Assembly: GCF_045679555.1 (NCBI RefSeq)
Contig: NC_092096.1
Location: forward strand, 19,211,227-19,275,226
From: Salvelinus alpinus
Taxonomy: Eukaryota; Chordata; Actinopteri; Salmoniformes; Salmonidae
Length of the DNA stretch: 64,000 nucleotides
Reading direction: 5' to 3'
Shown: positions 21,828 through 32,296 of the stretch, piece by piece
How the letters are laid out: each line of letters opens with the position of its first letter
Numbering within the stretch: position 1 is the stretch's first letter
Notes under the pieces: model-generated
Told to the model about the DNA's origin: nothing
Database searches by the model: none
What the model saw: only the letters and a program-made list of their open reading frames with translations
Position numbers and translations under genes: made by a program

Positions 21828-22146
21828 CAGCTCCATTTCAGTCTCTTGTCTTCTCTGGTGTGTGTTCTTGCGTGCGTCTATTAAAGTCTTCCCGTGCTGA
21901 CTCGTAAAAGTCTCCCTCAGCAGAGGAAAATAAGTACTCCATGTCCCTTGTTCTCCATGTTCCTACATCTACACACCCACCATGTTCCTCTTACACTACC
22001 TAGTTGTCAAGACAACTGTATTACAGCTGCTAGCTTGGTTTTCTCTGATAGCCAGCAGGAAGAAGACATTTCACAGGCCAGGCCATATTTCTCACTGAGT
22101 ACTGCCATTATTTTGCTCCAACATGTTTTCCAAAGGTTGTTGAGAA

Positions 22147-24039
22147 GGAGGGGGTAGGTGTAGACTACAGTATGTAATTTAATACAGGAGGGGATAGGTG
22201 TAGACTACAGTATGTAATTTAATACAGGAGGGGATAGGTGTAGACTACAGTATGTAATTTATCACAGGGGGGGATAGGTGTAGACTACAGTATGTAATTT
22301 AACACAGGAGGGGATAGGTGTAGACTACAGTATGTAATTTAATACAGGAGGGGATAGGTGTAGACTACAGTATGTAATTTATCACAGGGGGGGATAGGTG
22401 TAGACTACAGTATGTAATTTATCACAGGGGGGGGATAGGTGTAGACTACAGTATGTAATTTAATACAGGAGGGTATAGGTGTAGACTACAGTATGTAATT
22501 TATCACAGGAGGGGATAGGTGTAGACTACAGTATGTAATTTAATACAGGAGGGGATAGGTGTAGACTACAGTATGTAATTTATCACAGGGGGGGATAGGT
22601 GTAGACTACAGTATGTAATTTATCACAGGAGGGGATAGGTGTAGACTACAGTATGTAATTTAATACAGGAGGGGATAGGTGTAGACTACAGTATGTAATT
22701 TATCACAGGGGGGGATAGGTGTAGACTACAGTATGTAATTTAACACAGGAGGGGATAGGTGTAGGCTACAGTATGTAATTTAACACAGGAGGGGATAGGT
22801 GCAGGCTACAGTATGTAATTTAACACAGGAGGGGATATGTGTAGGCTACAGTATGTAATTTAACACAGGAGGGGATAGGTGTAGGCTACAGTATGTAATT
22901 TAATACAGGAGGGTATAGGTGTAGACTACAGTATGTAATTTAATACAGGAGGGGATAGGTGTAGGCTACAGTATGTAATTTAATACAGGAGGGTATAGGT
23001 GTAGACTACAGTATGTAATTTAATACAGGAGGGGATAGGTGTAGACTACAGTATGTAATTTAATACAGGACGGGATAGGTGTAGGCTACAGTATGTAATT
23101 TAACACAGGAGGGGATAGGTGTAGACTACAGTATGTAATTTAACACAGGAGGGGATAGGTGTAGGCTACAGTGTGTAATTCAACACAGGAGGGGATAGGT
23201 GTAGACTACAGTATGTAATTTAACACAGGAGGGGATAGGTGTAGGCTACAGTATGTAATTTAACACAGGAGGGGGTAGGTGTAGACTACAGTATGTAATT
23301 TAATACAGGAGGGGATAGGTGTAGGCTACAGTATGTAATTTAATACAGGGGGGGGGGGGTAGGTGTAGACTACAGTATGTAATTTATCACAGGAGGGGAT
23401 AGGTGTAGGCTACAGTATGTAATTTAACACAGGAGGGGGTAGGTGTAGGCTACAGTATGTAATTTAACACAGGAGGGGGTAGGTGTAGACTACAGTATGT
23501 AATTTAACACAGGAGGGGATAGGTGTAGGCTACAGTATGCAATTTAACACAGGAGGGGATAGGTGTAGGCTACAGTATGTAATTTAACACAGGAGGGGGT
23601 AGGTGTAGACTACAGTATGTAATTTAACACAGGAGGGGATAGGTGTAGACTACAGTATGTAATTTAATACAGGAGGGGATAGGTGTAGGCTACAGTATGT
23701 AATTCAACACAGGAGGGGATAGGTGTAGGCTACAGCATGTAATTTAACACAGGAGGGGATAGGTGTAGGCTACAGTATGTAATTTAATACAGGAGGGGAT
23801 AGGTGTAGACTACAGTATGTAATTTAATACAGGAGGGGATAGGTGTAGACTACAGTATGTAATTTAACACAGGAGGGGATAGGTGTAGACTACAGTATGT
23901 AATTTAACACAGGAGGGGATAGGTGTAGACTACAGTATGTAATTTAATACAGGAGGGGATAGGTGTAGGCTACAGTATGTAATTTAACACAGGAGGGGAT
24001 AGGTGTAGGCTACAGTATGCAATTTAACACAGGAGGGAA
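22147..24039. repeat. 40-bp minisatellite, about 47 copies
   Basis: The unit is aggaggggataggtgtagac then tacagtatgtaatttaacac. Variant positions are gtagac/gtaggc, ttaa/ttat, aacac/aatac and the length of the G run (expanded to about ten at 23349). It directly abuts the 5' end of the next LINE. Confidence 0.97.
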
Positions 24040-24087
24040 TAACTTTTTTTTTCATTCAACCTTTCACTCCGGACGCTTTATCTGGAC

Positions 24088-25083
24088 ATGGTTCGTCAGC
24101 ACTTCCAACAGCCGAAGCTAAGTAGTAACATTAACATGATGCCTTCTAATTGCAGTCGCTGTCCTCATAATATACAGGAGAACGATCGCCTTATGGCGAG
24201 GATAGCTGTGCTGCAAGCCCAGCTTCAGACGCAATCATTAGGCAAGGGTAATTTCAGTGTAGGAAAGGAAGAAATAGCGTCTGTGCCACCAGTAAGTACA
24301 GATAGTAACGTTAGTATAAATCCCCTCGCACAGTCCCCGCAGCCGGACAACTTTCTCATGGTTTCTGGAGGGAAATGCTGTAGGAATGCTCAACTGGTGT
24401 CGCTCATTCAGCCTACAGAAACTTTCAACCGGTTTTCCCCATTAAGCAGCGAGTCGGAGTCTGAGGCCGAGCCTACTCTTGTCTCTACTCCTCCCTTTAC
24501 GGGGTCTGAGACGCCGAAGCTTCCCACCATTAGCTCTGACAAATTGAAAACCCTAATCATTGGCGACTCCATTACCCGCAGTATTAGACTTAAAACGAAT
24601 CATCCAGCGTTCATACACTGTTTACCAGGGGGCAGGGCTACCGACGTTAAGGCTAATCTGAAAATGGTGCTGGCTAAAGCTAAAACTGGCGAGTGTAGAG
24701 AGTATAGAGATATTGTTATCCACGTCGGCACCAACGATGTTAGGATGAAACACTCAGAGGTCACCAAGCGCAACATAGCTTCAGCGTGTAAATCAGCTAG
24801 AAAGATGTGTCGGCATCGAGTAATTGTCTCTGGCCCCCTCCCAGTGAGGGGGAGTGATGAGCTCTACAGCAGAGTCTCACAACTCAATCGCTGGTTGAAA
24901 ACTGTTTTCTGCCCCTCCCAAAAGATAGAATTTGTAGATAATTGGCCCTCTTTCTGGGACTCACCCACAAACAGGACCAAGCCTGGCCTACTGAGGAGTG
25001 ACGGACTCCATCCTAGCTGGAGGGGTGCTCTCATCTTATCTACCAACATAGACAGGGCTGTAACTCCTCTAGCTCCACAATGA
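24088..25083 (+). CDS. LINE ORF1 protein with SGNH/GDSL esterase domain
   Basis: An intact 331-residue frame. The N-terminus has a CxxC pair (CSRC, near residue 23) and a short leucine/glutamine coiled-coil-like segment (to about residue 50), then a Ser/Pro-rich linker. From about 150 on it is an SGNH hydrolase: block I IIGDSIT with the nucleophile at Ser161, block III HVGTND (GTND at about 214-217) and block V DGLHPS with Asp305 and His308. All catalytic positions are therefore present. Esterase ORF1 proteins are known from CR1/L2-group retrotransposons. They are thought to act in the ribonucleoprotein particle, but the substrate is not established. It precedes ORF2 of the same element by about 200 bp. 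The start is the first ATG after the minisatellite. It is not a host gene. Confidence 0.85.
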   Translation: MVRQHFQQPKLSSNINMMPSNCSRCPHNIQENDRLMARIAVLQAQLQTQSLGKGNFSVGKEEIASVPPVSTDSNVSINPLAQSPQPDNFLMVSGGKCCRNAQLVSLIQPTETFNRFSPLSSESESEAEPTLVSTPPFTGSETPKLPTISSDKLKTLIIGDSITRSIRLKTNHPAFIHCLPGGRATDVKANLKMVLAKAKTGECREYRDIVIHVGTNDVRMKHSEVTKRNIASACKSARKMCRHRVIVSGPLPVRGSDELYSRVSQLNRWLKTVFCPSQKIEFVDNWPSFWDSPTNRTKPGLLRSDGLHPSWRGALILSTNIDRAVTPLAPQ

Positions 25084-25289
25084 AATAGGGTGCAGGCCAG
25101 GCAGCAGGCTGTTAGCCAGCCTGCCAGCTTAGTGGAGTCTGCCACTAGCATAGTCAGTGTAGTCAGCTCAGCTATCCCCATTGAGACCATGTCTGTGCCT
25201 CGACCTAGGTTGGGCAAAACTAAACATGGCATCTCACTAGGATAAAGACCTCCTCCATTCCTGCCATTATTGAAAGAGATCGTGATACC

Positions 25290-26920
25290 TCACATCTCAA
25301 AATAGGGCTACTTAATGTTAGATCCCTCACTTCAAAGGCAGTTATGGTCAATGAACTAATCACTGATCATAATCTTGATGTGATTGGCCTGACTGAAACA
25401 TGGCTTAAGCCTGATGAATTTACTGTGTTAAATGAGGCTTCACCTCCTGGTTACACTAGTGACCATATCCCCTGTGCATCCCGCAAAGGCGGAGGTGTTG
25501 CTAACATTTACGAGAGCAAATTTCAATTTACAAAAACAAAGAAAAAGACGTCTTCGTCTTTTGAGCTTCTAGTCATGAAATGTATGCAGCCTACTCAATC
25601 ACATGGCTACTGTTTACAGGCCTCCTGGGCCATATACAGCGTTCCTCACTGAGTTCCCTGAATTCCTATCGGACCTTAATAGCAGATAATATTCACATTT
25701 TTGGTGATTTTAATATTCACCTGGAAAAGTCCACAGACCCACTCCAAAGGGCTTTCGGAGCCATCATCAACTCAGTGGGTTTTGTCCAACATGTCTCTGG
25801 ACCTACTCACTGTCACAGTCATACTCTGGACCTAGTTTTGTCCCATGGAATAAATGTTGTAGATCTTAATGTTTTTCCTCATAATCCTGGACTATCGGAC
25901 CACCATTTTATTACGTTTGCAATCGCAACAAATAATCTGCTCAGACTCCAACCAAGGAGCATCAAAAGTCGTGCTATAAATTCTCAGACAACACAAAGAT
26001 TCCTAGATGCCCTTCCAGACTCCCTTCGCCTACCCAAGGACGTCAGAGGACAAAAATCAGTTAACCACCTAACTGAGGAACTCAATTTAACCTTGCGCAA
26101 TACCCTAGATACAGTTGCACCCCTAAAAACTAAAAACATTTGTCATAACAAACTAGCTCCCTGGTATACAGAAAATACCCAAGCTCTGAAGCAAGCTTCC
26201 AGAAAATTGGAACGGAAATGGCGCCACACCAAACTGGAAGTCTTCCGACTAGCTTGGAAAGACAGTACCGTGCACGATCATCCTATTTTTCCAACTTAAT
26301 TGAGGAAAATAAGAACAATCCGAAATTTATTTTTGATACTGTCGCAAAGCTAACTAAAAAGCAGCATTCCCCAAGTGAGGATGGCTTTCACTTCAGCAGT
26401 AATACATTCATGAACTTCTTTGAGGAAAAGATCATGATCATTAGAAAGCAAATTACAGACTCCTCTTTAAATCTGCGTATTCCTCCAAAGCTCAGCTGTC
26501 CTGAGTCTGCACAACTCTGCCAGGACCTAGGATCGAGAGAGACAATTAAGTGTTTTAGTACTATATCTCTTGACACAATTATGAAAATAATCATGGCCTC
26601 TAAACCTTCAAGCTGCATACTGGACCCTATTCCAACTAAACTACTTAAAGAGCTGCTTCCTGTGCTTGGCCCTCCTATGTTGAACATAATAAACGGCTCT
26701 CTATCCACCGGATGTGTACCAAACTCACTAAAAGTGGAAGTAATAAAGCCTCTCTTGAAAAAGCCAAACCTTGACCCAGAAAATATTTTAAAAAACTATC
26801 GGCCTATATCGAATCTTCCATTCCTCTCTAATTTTAGAAAAAGCTGTTGCGCAGCAACTCACTGCCTTCCTGAAGACAAACAATGTATACGAAATGCTTC
26901 AGTCTGGTTTTAGACCCCAA
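25290..26920 (+). pseudogene. LINE ORF2 relic: endonuclease and RT N-terminus, frameshifted
   Basis: Begins at about LLNVRSLTSKA. Endonuclease motifs in order are TETW, a frame change near 25600, GDFNIHLE, SGPTHCHSHTLDLVL and SDHHF. After a second frame change near 26290 comes the RT lead-in (DPIPTKLLKELLP, IKPLLKKPNLDPENILKNYR, PISNLPFLS). A third frame break at about 26840 precedes LQSGF, where the element ends. It cannot encode a functional RT. Confidence 0.8.
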
Positions 26921-26925
26921 CAGGC

Positions 26926-27242
26926 ACTGTAGGCTAGCAGGACATTCCACATGCAGGGCTGGTGGGTCTGCTGGGTCTGGTGGGTCTGCTGGGTCTGGTG
27001 CTGAAAACAGAGTAAGTAAAATAAACACAGGAACCCAAGCAGGCCCAGGGCCAGTAGTAACAGTACAGTGGAGTGTGTAAGTGTGTGTGTGTAGGTATAT
27101 GTGTGTGACAGTGGTTGTTTTAGAGGGCTGGTTTAAAGGGCCGGTTTAAAGGGCCGGTTTAAAGCTCCTAGCATGGGTTAGTTTCTTCGAACGTCTCTGA
27201 GAAGACTGGTCTCTTTCTACCACTGACTGAGTGCTGTAGAGA
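26926..27242. other. short tandem motifs downstream of LINE break
   Basis: No gene. An 18-bp repeat built on gggtctgctgggtctggt lies at about 26963-27000, and three copies of gggccggtttaaa-like sequence lie at about 27127-27165. Confidence 0.55.
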
Positions 27243-27359
27243 TAGCCTGGTCCCAGGTCTGTTTGTGCTGTGTAGCCAACTTCTATTGTCATATACACCA
27301 ACCATCAGAATGACCATAAGAGTTGGCAACACAGCACAAACAGATGTGGGCCCAGGCTA
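27243..27359. mobile_element. Palindromic MITE (tagcctggtcccag family)
   Basis: The terminal inverted repeats tagcctggtcccaggtctgt and gatgtgggcccaggcta extend inwards for about 40 bp (gtttgtgctgtgtagccaac versus gttggcaacacagcacaaac). The short loop lacks coding sequence. I recognise the termini as a common teleost MITE. Confidence 0.75.
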
Positions 27360-27659
27360 CTGTAGAGCTCTCAATCTAGTAGCAGGGAAGGAATCTGGAG
27401 CTCAATTTATCACCCCTCCTCCAACCCAGCCCAACCTAACCCCAAAACCCTGGAACCAGTGACCACACCATTAAGCATTTCTCTATGAACGTCAAACACG
27501 TTTCTGTGGTGAACTTTCTATTTTTAGCTGCTTCTATGCTGGCGATGTTCGGGAACTGAGGTATTTGGTTCTGACTGGCTGAATGGGTTGTCTCCGGTTG
27601 TCTGGCCTACTACACCATTTGGAATGTCTCTGGCATACGATCAAGAACCACTACAAACA
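27360..27659. other. no feature recognised
   Basis: Unique sequence between a MITE and a GA-rich microsatellite. No coding, RNA or repeat signal stands out. Confidence 0.4.
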
Positions 27660-27737
27660 GGGGGGTGGGGGGAGAGAGAGGGGGGGGGGGAGAAGAGAGA
27701 GGAGAGAGAGAAGAAGAAGAGGAGAGAGAGAGGGGAG

Positions 27738-27786
<49 letters not shown>

Positions 27787-27882
27787 GGGAGAGAGAGAGA
27801 GAGGGGGGGGGGAGAGGAGGGAGAGGGGGGAGAGAGGTGGGGAGAAGAGGAGAGGAGAGAGAGAGAGAGAGAGACAGAGTGG
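27660..27882. repeat. GA/GGA purine-rich microsatellite
   Basis: More than 200 bp of nearly pure purine on the + strand (gaga and gggg runs). Open frames on either strand are low-complexity and rejected as genes. The next 200 bp (27920-28085) contains a diverged duplication of gaggagagaggttagagtgt. Confidence 0.9.
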
Positions 27883-28274
27883 TGGGAGGTTGAGAATGCT
27901 GGCAAGAGGTCATATATAGTGAGTGATGACCACACTATTAAAGAACGTCTAAAGATGTGAGGAGAGAGGTTAGAGTGTTGTGATGAGGGAGGGAGATATT
28001 TATATATGCGTAGTGAGTGGTGACAACACTATTAAAGAAGTGAGGAGAGAGGTTAGAGTGTTGTGATGAGGGAGGGAGATATTTTAGTGAGTTTGTTCTC
28101 ATCCACCCAGATAAAGCCCAAATAGGACAGATCTTTCTCTCCCAACCCAGTTTTATAGATACAACTAAACCTCTCTCTCCATCACCACAGGGAACGCTCA
28201 TCCTATCGGCTTAGGATTGGGCTGAAACATTCTGTTGTGGGTTTCCTTGCATCCGTCTCCTCTTTCATTGTCTT

Positions 28275-28376
<102 letters not shown>

Positions 28377-28700
28377 TTAGCCTAGTGTTTTTGAAGGGAG
28401 GAGGGTGAAACCACTCAGAATGGGAGTAATTAGTGAAACATGGTGTTGAACCCAAAACTGACTCCAGATCAGTAATGAGACACTGGTGCTGTCTGACTGT
28501 CAGTCTTTGCCCTACTTCATACACAGCTTGGCTGATACTGTAAATAAATAGCTGGTGCATACATCCACAAAGGTCCTGCCAAAGTTAACAACCACACACA
28601 TTCTCTGTCACTGACATGAGTTAGAGACTGACCCTATTCATATTACATCCAGGTTCAACCTGTCCATATATGGAATCTCAGCAGTCACCAACTAACAGGG

Positions 28701-28806
28701 GTGTCCAAAACGGCATCCTGTTCCCTATAGGGTGCACTTTTGACCAGGGCCCATTGGACTCAAAAAGTAGTGCACTATGTAGGGAATAAGTTGTCATTTG
28801 AGACAC
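28701..28806. mobile_element. palindromic MITE, gggccc-centred family, copy 5
   Basis: gtgtccaaaacggcatcctg at the left and tgtagggaataagttgtcat toward the right, with gaccagggccc in the middle. Degenerate and non-coding. Confidence 0.65.
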
Positions 28807-29440
28807 ATCCAGGTTAAGGAGGACAATGGGTTCCTGACCTGGCCTCGTCACTAAGGAATGGAAATTCCAAGAGTTCCTAAGTTGCCCCAGGTTACGGGAG
28901 GACTGACCTCAGATATTCAGGAACTCTGATAGCCATCTAACATTCCAAACATTCCAACAGGAATCAATAGGCTGTTTGGTTGTTCACTCTAACTGGCCAA
29001 TCAGCGACCAAGACAGGGGCTGAGGAATGAAGGTATAGACCATGGGCCATGTGAGTTGGGCAGAGAGAGAGAGGTGTATGTGTGTGCGTGCGTGTGTAGC
29101 TGCGTCCATGCCTGATTCTATGTGTCTGTGGGGTGTTGTTCGTCTGTCTGAGCTCTCAGGATAGTTACTCAGTATCAGTTGGTAATCCTCCTTTCCTACA
29201 AACAGAGGTGTTCTTTCAATGTGGCCCCTTAAAGACCCCTCCACTGACGGAGAGAGGTGACCCGTGACTGTTGAATCACATGCTGAGAGGAACCGAACAG
29301 GTCATTCTGGTCATCCTACACCATCTACACTGCTAGGTAAGGTTTCATTAAATGGTCTAGGAGAAAAATACTTCTCCTCCCCTTTGACCTTTGACCTAAA
29401 GCATCCTCACCCATTACTCACACACACACTTCTACCCTGT
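28807..29440. other. no gene recognised
   Basis: Mixed unique sequence with short GT/GA tracts near 29066-29096. No convincing coding or element signature. Confidence 0.4.
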
Positions 29441-29441
29441 T

Positions 29442-31092
29442 ATACTTGTTACCATGGAACCATGACCTGGGACTTAGCTGTTATACCTGTTACCATGTTA
29501 CCATGACCTGGGACTTAGCTGTTATACCTGTTACCATGTTATCATGACCTGGGACTTAGCTGTTATACCTGTTACCATGGTACCATGACCTGGGACTTAG
29601 CTGTTATACCTGTTACCATGACCTGGGACTTAGCTGTTATACCTGTTACCATGTTACCATGACCTGGGACTTAGCTGTTATACCTGTTACCATGGTACCA
29701 TGACCTGGGACTTAGCTGTTATACCTGTTACCATGACCTGGGACTTAGCTGAGGTATGTGTTACCATGACCTGGGACTTAGCTGAGGTATGTGTTACCAT
29801 GACCTGGGACTTAGCTGAGGTATGTGTTATCATGACCTGGGACTTAGCTGAGGTGTGTGTTACCATGACCTGGGACTTAGCTGAGGTGTGTGTTACCAGG
29901 ACCTGGGACTTAGCTGAGGTGTGTGTTACCATGACCTGGGACTTAGCTGAGGTGTGTGTTACCATGACCTGGGACTTAGCTGAGGTGTGTGTTATCATGA
30001 CCTGGGACTTAGCTGAGGTGTGTGTTATCATGACCTGGGACTTAGCTGAGGTGTGTGTTATCATGACCTGGGACTTAGCTGAGGTGTGTGTTACCAGGAC
30101 CTGGGACTTAGCTGAGGTGTGTGTTACCATGACCTGGGACTTAGGTGAGGTGTGTGTTACCATGACCTGGGACTTAGCTGAGGTGTGTGTTATCATGACC
30201 TGGGACTTAGCTGAGGTGTGTGTTATCATGACCTGGGACTTAGCTGAGGTGTGTGTTACCATGACCTGGGACTTAGCTGAGGTGTGTGTTATCATGACCT
30301 GGGACTTAGCTGAGGTGTGTGTTATCATGACCTGGGACTTAGCTGAGGTATGTGTTACCATGACCTGGGACTTAGCTGAGGTATGTGTTATCATGACCTG
30401 GGACTTAGCTGAGGTGTGTGTTATCATGACCTGGGACTTAGCTGAGGTGTGTGTTGTCATGACCTGGGACTTAGCTGAGGTATGTGTTATCATGACCTGG
30501 GACCTAGCTGAGGTGTGTGTTATCATGACCTGGGACCTAGCTGAGGTGTGTGTTATCATGACCTGGGACCTAGCTGAGGTATGTGTTATCATGACCTGGG
30601 ACTTAGCTGAGGTGTGTGTTATCATGACCTGGGACCTAGCTGAGGTGTGTGTTATCATGACCTGGGACCTAGCTGAGGTATGTGTTATCATGACCTGGGA
30701 CCTAGCTGAGGTGTGTGTTATCATGACCTGGGACCTAGCTGAGGTATGTGTTATCATGACCTGGGACCTAGCTGAGGTGTGTGTTATCATGACCTGGGAC
30801 CTAGCTGAGGTATGTGTTATCATGACCTGGGACTTAGCTGAGGTATGTGTTATCATGACCTGGGACTTAGCTGAGGTATGTGTTATCATGACCTGGGACT
30901 TAGCTGAGGTATGTGTTATCATGACCTGGGACTTAGCTGAGGTATGTGTTATCATGACCTGGGACTTAGCTGAGGTATGTGTTATCATGACCTGGGACTT
31001 AGCTGAGGTGTGTGTTATCATGACCTGGGACTTAGCTGAGGTATGTGTTATCATGACCTGGGACTTAGCTGAGGTATGTGTTATCATGACCT
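29442..31092. repeat. 33-bp minisatellite with a longer-unit leader, about 1.65 kb
   Basis: The first ~290 bp has longer, variable units built on gacctgggacttagctgtta. From about 29735 the unit is a regular 33 bp (atgacctgggacttagctga then ggtgtgtgttatc), about 41 copies. With a period of 11 codons and no stop, the array is open in sense (464 codons, MTWDLAEVCVI) and antisense (473 codons, QVMITHTSAKS). Both frames are artefacts of the repeat. Confidence 0.97.
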
Positions 31093-31694
31093 GAAGAGCA
31101 GGAGTCACCTACCTGACATAGCAACCCTTCTCTCTCTGTTCTTATTAGTGAAGAGCAGGAGTCACCTACCTGACATAGCAACCCTTCTCTCTCTGTTCTT
31201 ATTAGTGAAGGGCAGGAGTCACCTACCTGACATAGCAACCCTTCTCTCTCTGTTCTTATTAGTGAAGGGCAGGAGTCACCTACCTGACATAGCAACCCTT
31301 CTCTCTCTGTTCTTATTAGTGAAGAGCAGGAGTCACCTACCTGACATAGCAACCCTTCTCTCTCTGTTCTTATTAGTGAAGAGCAGGAGTCACCTACCTG
31401 ACATTGCAACCCTTCTCTCTCTGTTCTCATTAGTGAAGAGCAGGAGTCACCTACCTGACATAGCAACCCTTCTCTCTCTGTTCTAATTAGTGAAGAGCAG
31501 GAGTCACCTACCTGACATTGCAACCCTTCTCTCTCTGTTCTTATTAGTGAAGAGCAGGAGTCACCTACCTGACATAGCAACCCTTCTCTCTCTGTTCTTA
31601 TTAGTGAAGAGCAGGAGTCACCTACCTGACATAGCAACCCTTCTCTCTCTGTTCTTATTAGTGAAGAGCAGGAGTCACCTACCTGACATTGCAA
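31093..31694. repeat. 57-bp minisatellite, ten full copies plus a split copy
   Basis: The unit is gaagagcaggagtcacctac, ctgacatagcaacccttctc, tctctgttcttattagt. Copies start every 57 bp from 31093 to 31663. The last copy is interrupted after 32 bp by a hAT-type insertion, and its remainder resumes at about 32289. Being 19 codons long, it yields spurious frames on both strands. Confidence 0.96.
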
Positions 31695-32288
31695 CAGTGG
31701 TGGAAAAAGTATCCAATTGTCATGCTTGAGTAAAAGTAAAGATACCTTAATAGAAAATGACTGAAGTAAAACTGAAGGTCATCCAGTAAAATACTACTTC
31801 AGTAAAAGTCTAAAAGTATTTGGTTTTAAATATACTTAAGTATCAAAAGTAAATGTAATTGCTAAAAAATATACTTAAGTATCAAAAATAAAAGTAAAAG
31901 CATAAATCCTTTCAAATGACCTTTATTAAGCAAACCAGATAGCACAACTTTCCTGTTTTAGCTAGGGACACACTCCAACACCCAGACATCATTTACAAAC
32001 AGAGCATTTGTGTTTAGTAAGTCCGCCAGATCAGAGGCAGTAGGGATGACCAGGGATGTTCTCTTGATAAGTACGTGAATTGGACAATTTTCTTGTCCTG
32101 CTAAGCATTCTAAATGTAATGAGTACTTTTGGGTGTCAGGGAAAATGTATGGAGTAAAAAGTACATTATTGTCTTTTGGAATGTAGTGAAGTAAAAGTAA
32201 AAGTAGTCAAAAATATAAATAGTAAAGTACAGATACCCCAAAAAACAACTTAAGTATTACTGTACTTTAAAGTATTTTTACACCACTG
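31695..32288. mobile_element. Non-autonomous hAT-type element (594 bp)
   Basis: Terminal inverted repeats cagtggtg...caccactg. The interior is A/T-rich with repeated aaaagtaaa, agtactttt and acttaagtat motifs and no ORF. It is flanked by an 8-bp, slightly diverged duplication, cattgcaa (31687-31694) and cataccaa (32289-32296), as expected for hAT transposition. It sits in the last unit of the 57-bp array. I recognise the sequence as a common salmonid element. Confidence 0.85.
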
Positions 32289-32296
32289 CATACCAA

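Larger units (their letters stand above)
17295..21845 (+). other. probable nuak1 3' UTR
   Basis: No other gene lies between the nuak1 stop and a canonical AATAAA at 21822-21827 that is followed by a GT-rich tract (gtgtgtgttcttgcgtgcg). The long 3'UTR known for NUAK1 fits this length. It contains the 39-bp and 25-bp arrays, an extended foldback at 20611-20829 and A/T-rich tracts. The transcript end is an inference. Confidence 0.5.
24040..26925 (+). mobile_element. CR1/L2-type LINE, 5' end present, 3' part missing
   Basis: A short 5' UTR, an intact esterase ORF1 (24088-25083) and a frameshifted ORF2 (about 25290-26920) with the endonuclease and the beginning of the RT. Homology stops inside the RT at about 26925, so the catalytic RT core and the 3' end are absent. 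This is the reverse of normal LINE 5' truncation. Confidence 0.8.

Noticed and set aside
27583..27960. Arg/Glu/Gly-rich and Ser/Leu/Pro-rich frames
   Set aside because: Translations of a GA microsatellite.
29687..31108. Two opposite open frames of over 460 codons
   Set aside because: Both are translations of the same 33-bp minisatellite. Openness follows from the unit lacking stops, and there is no start context or domain.
31065..31729. Open frames with GLLCQVGDSCSSLIRTERE or SRSHLPDIATLLSLFLLVK repeats
   Set aside because: Products of the 57-bp (19-codon) array on opposite strands.
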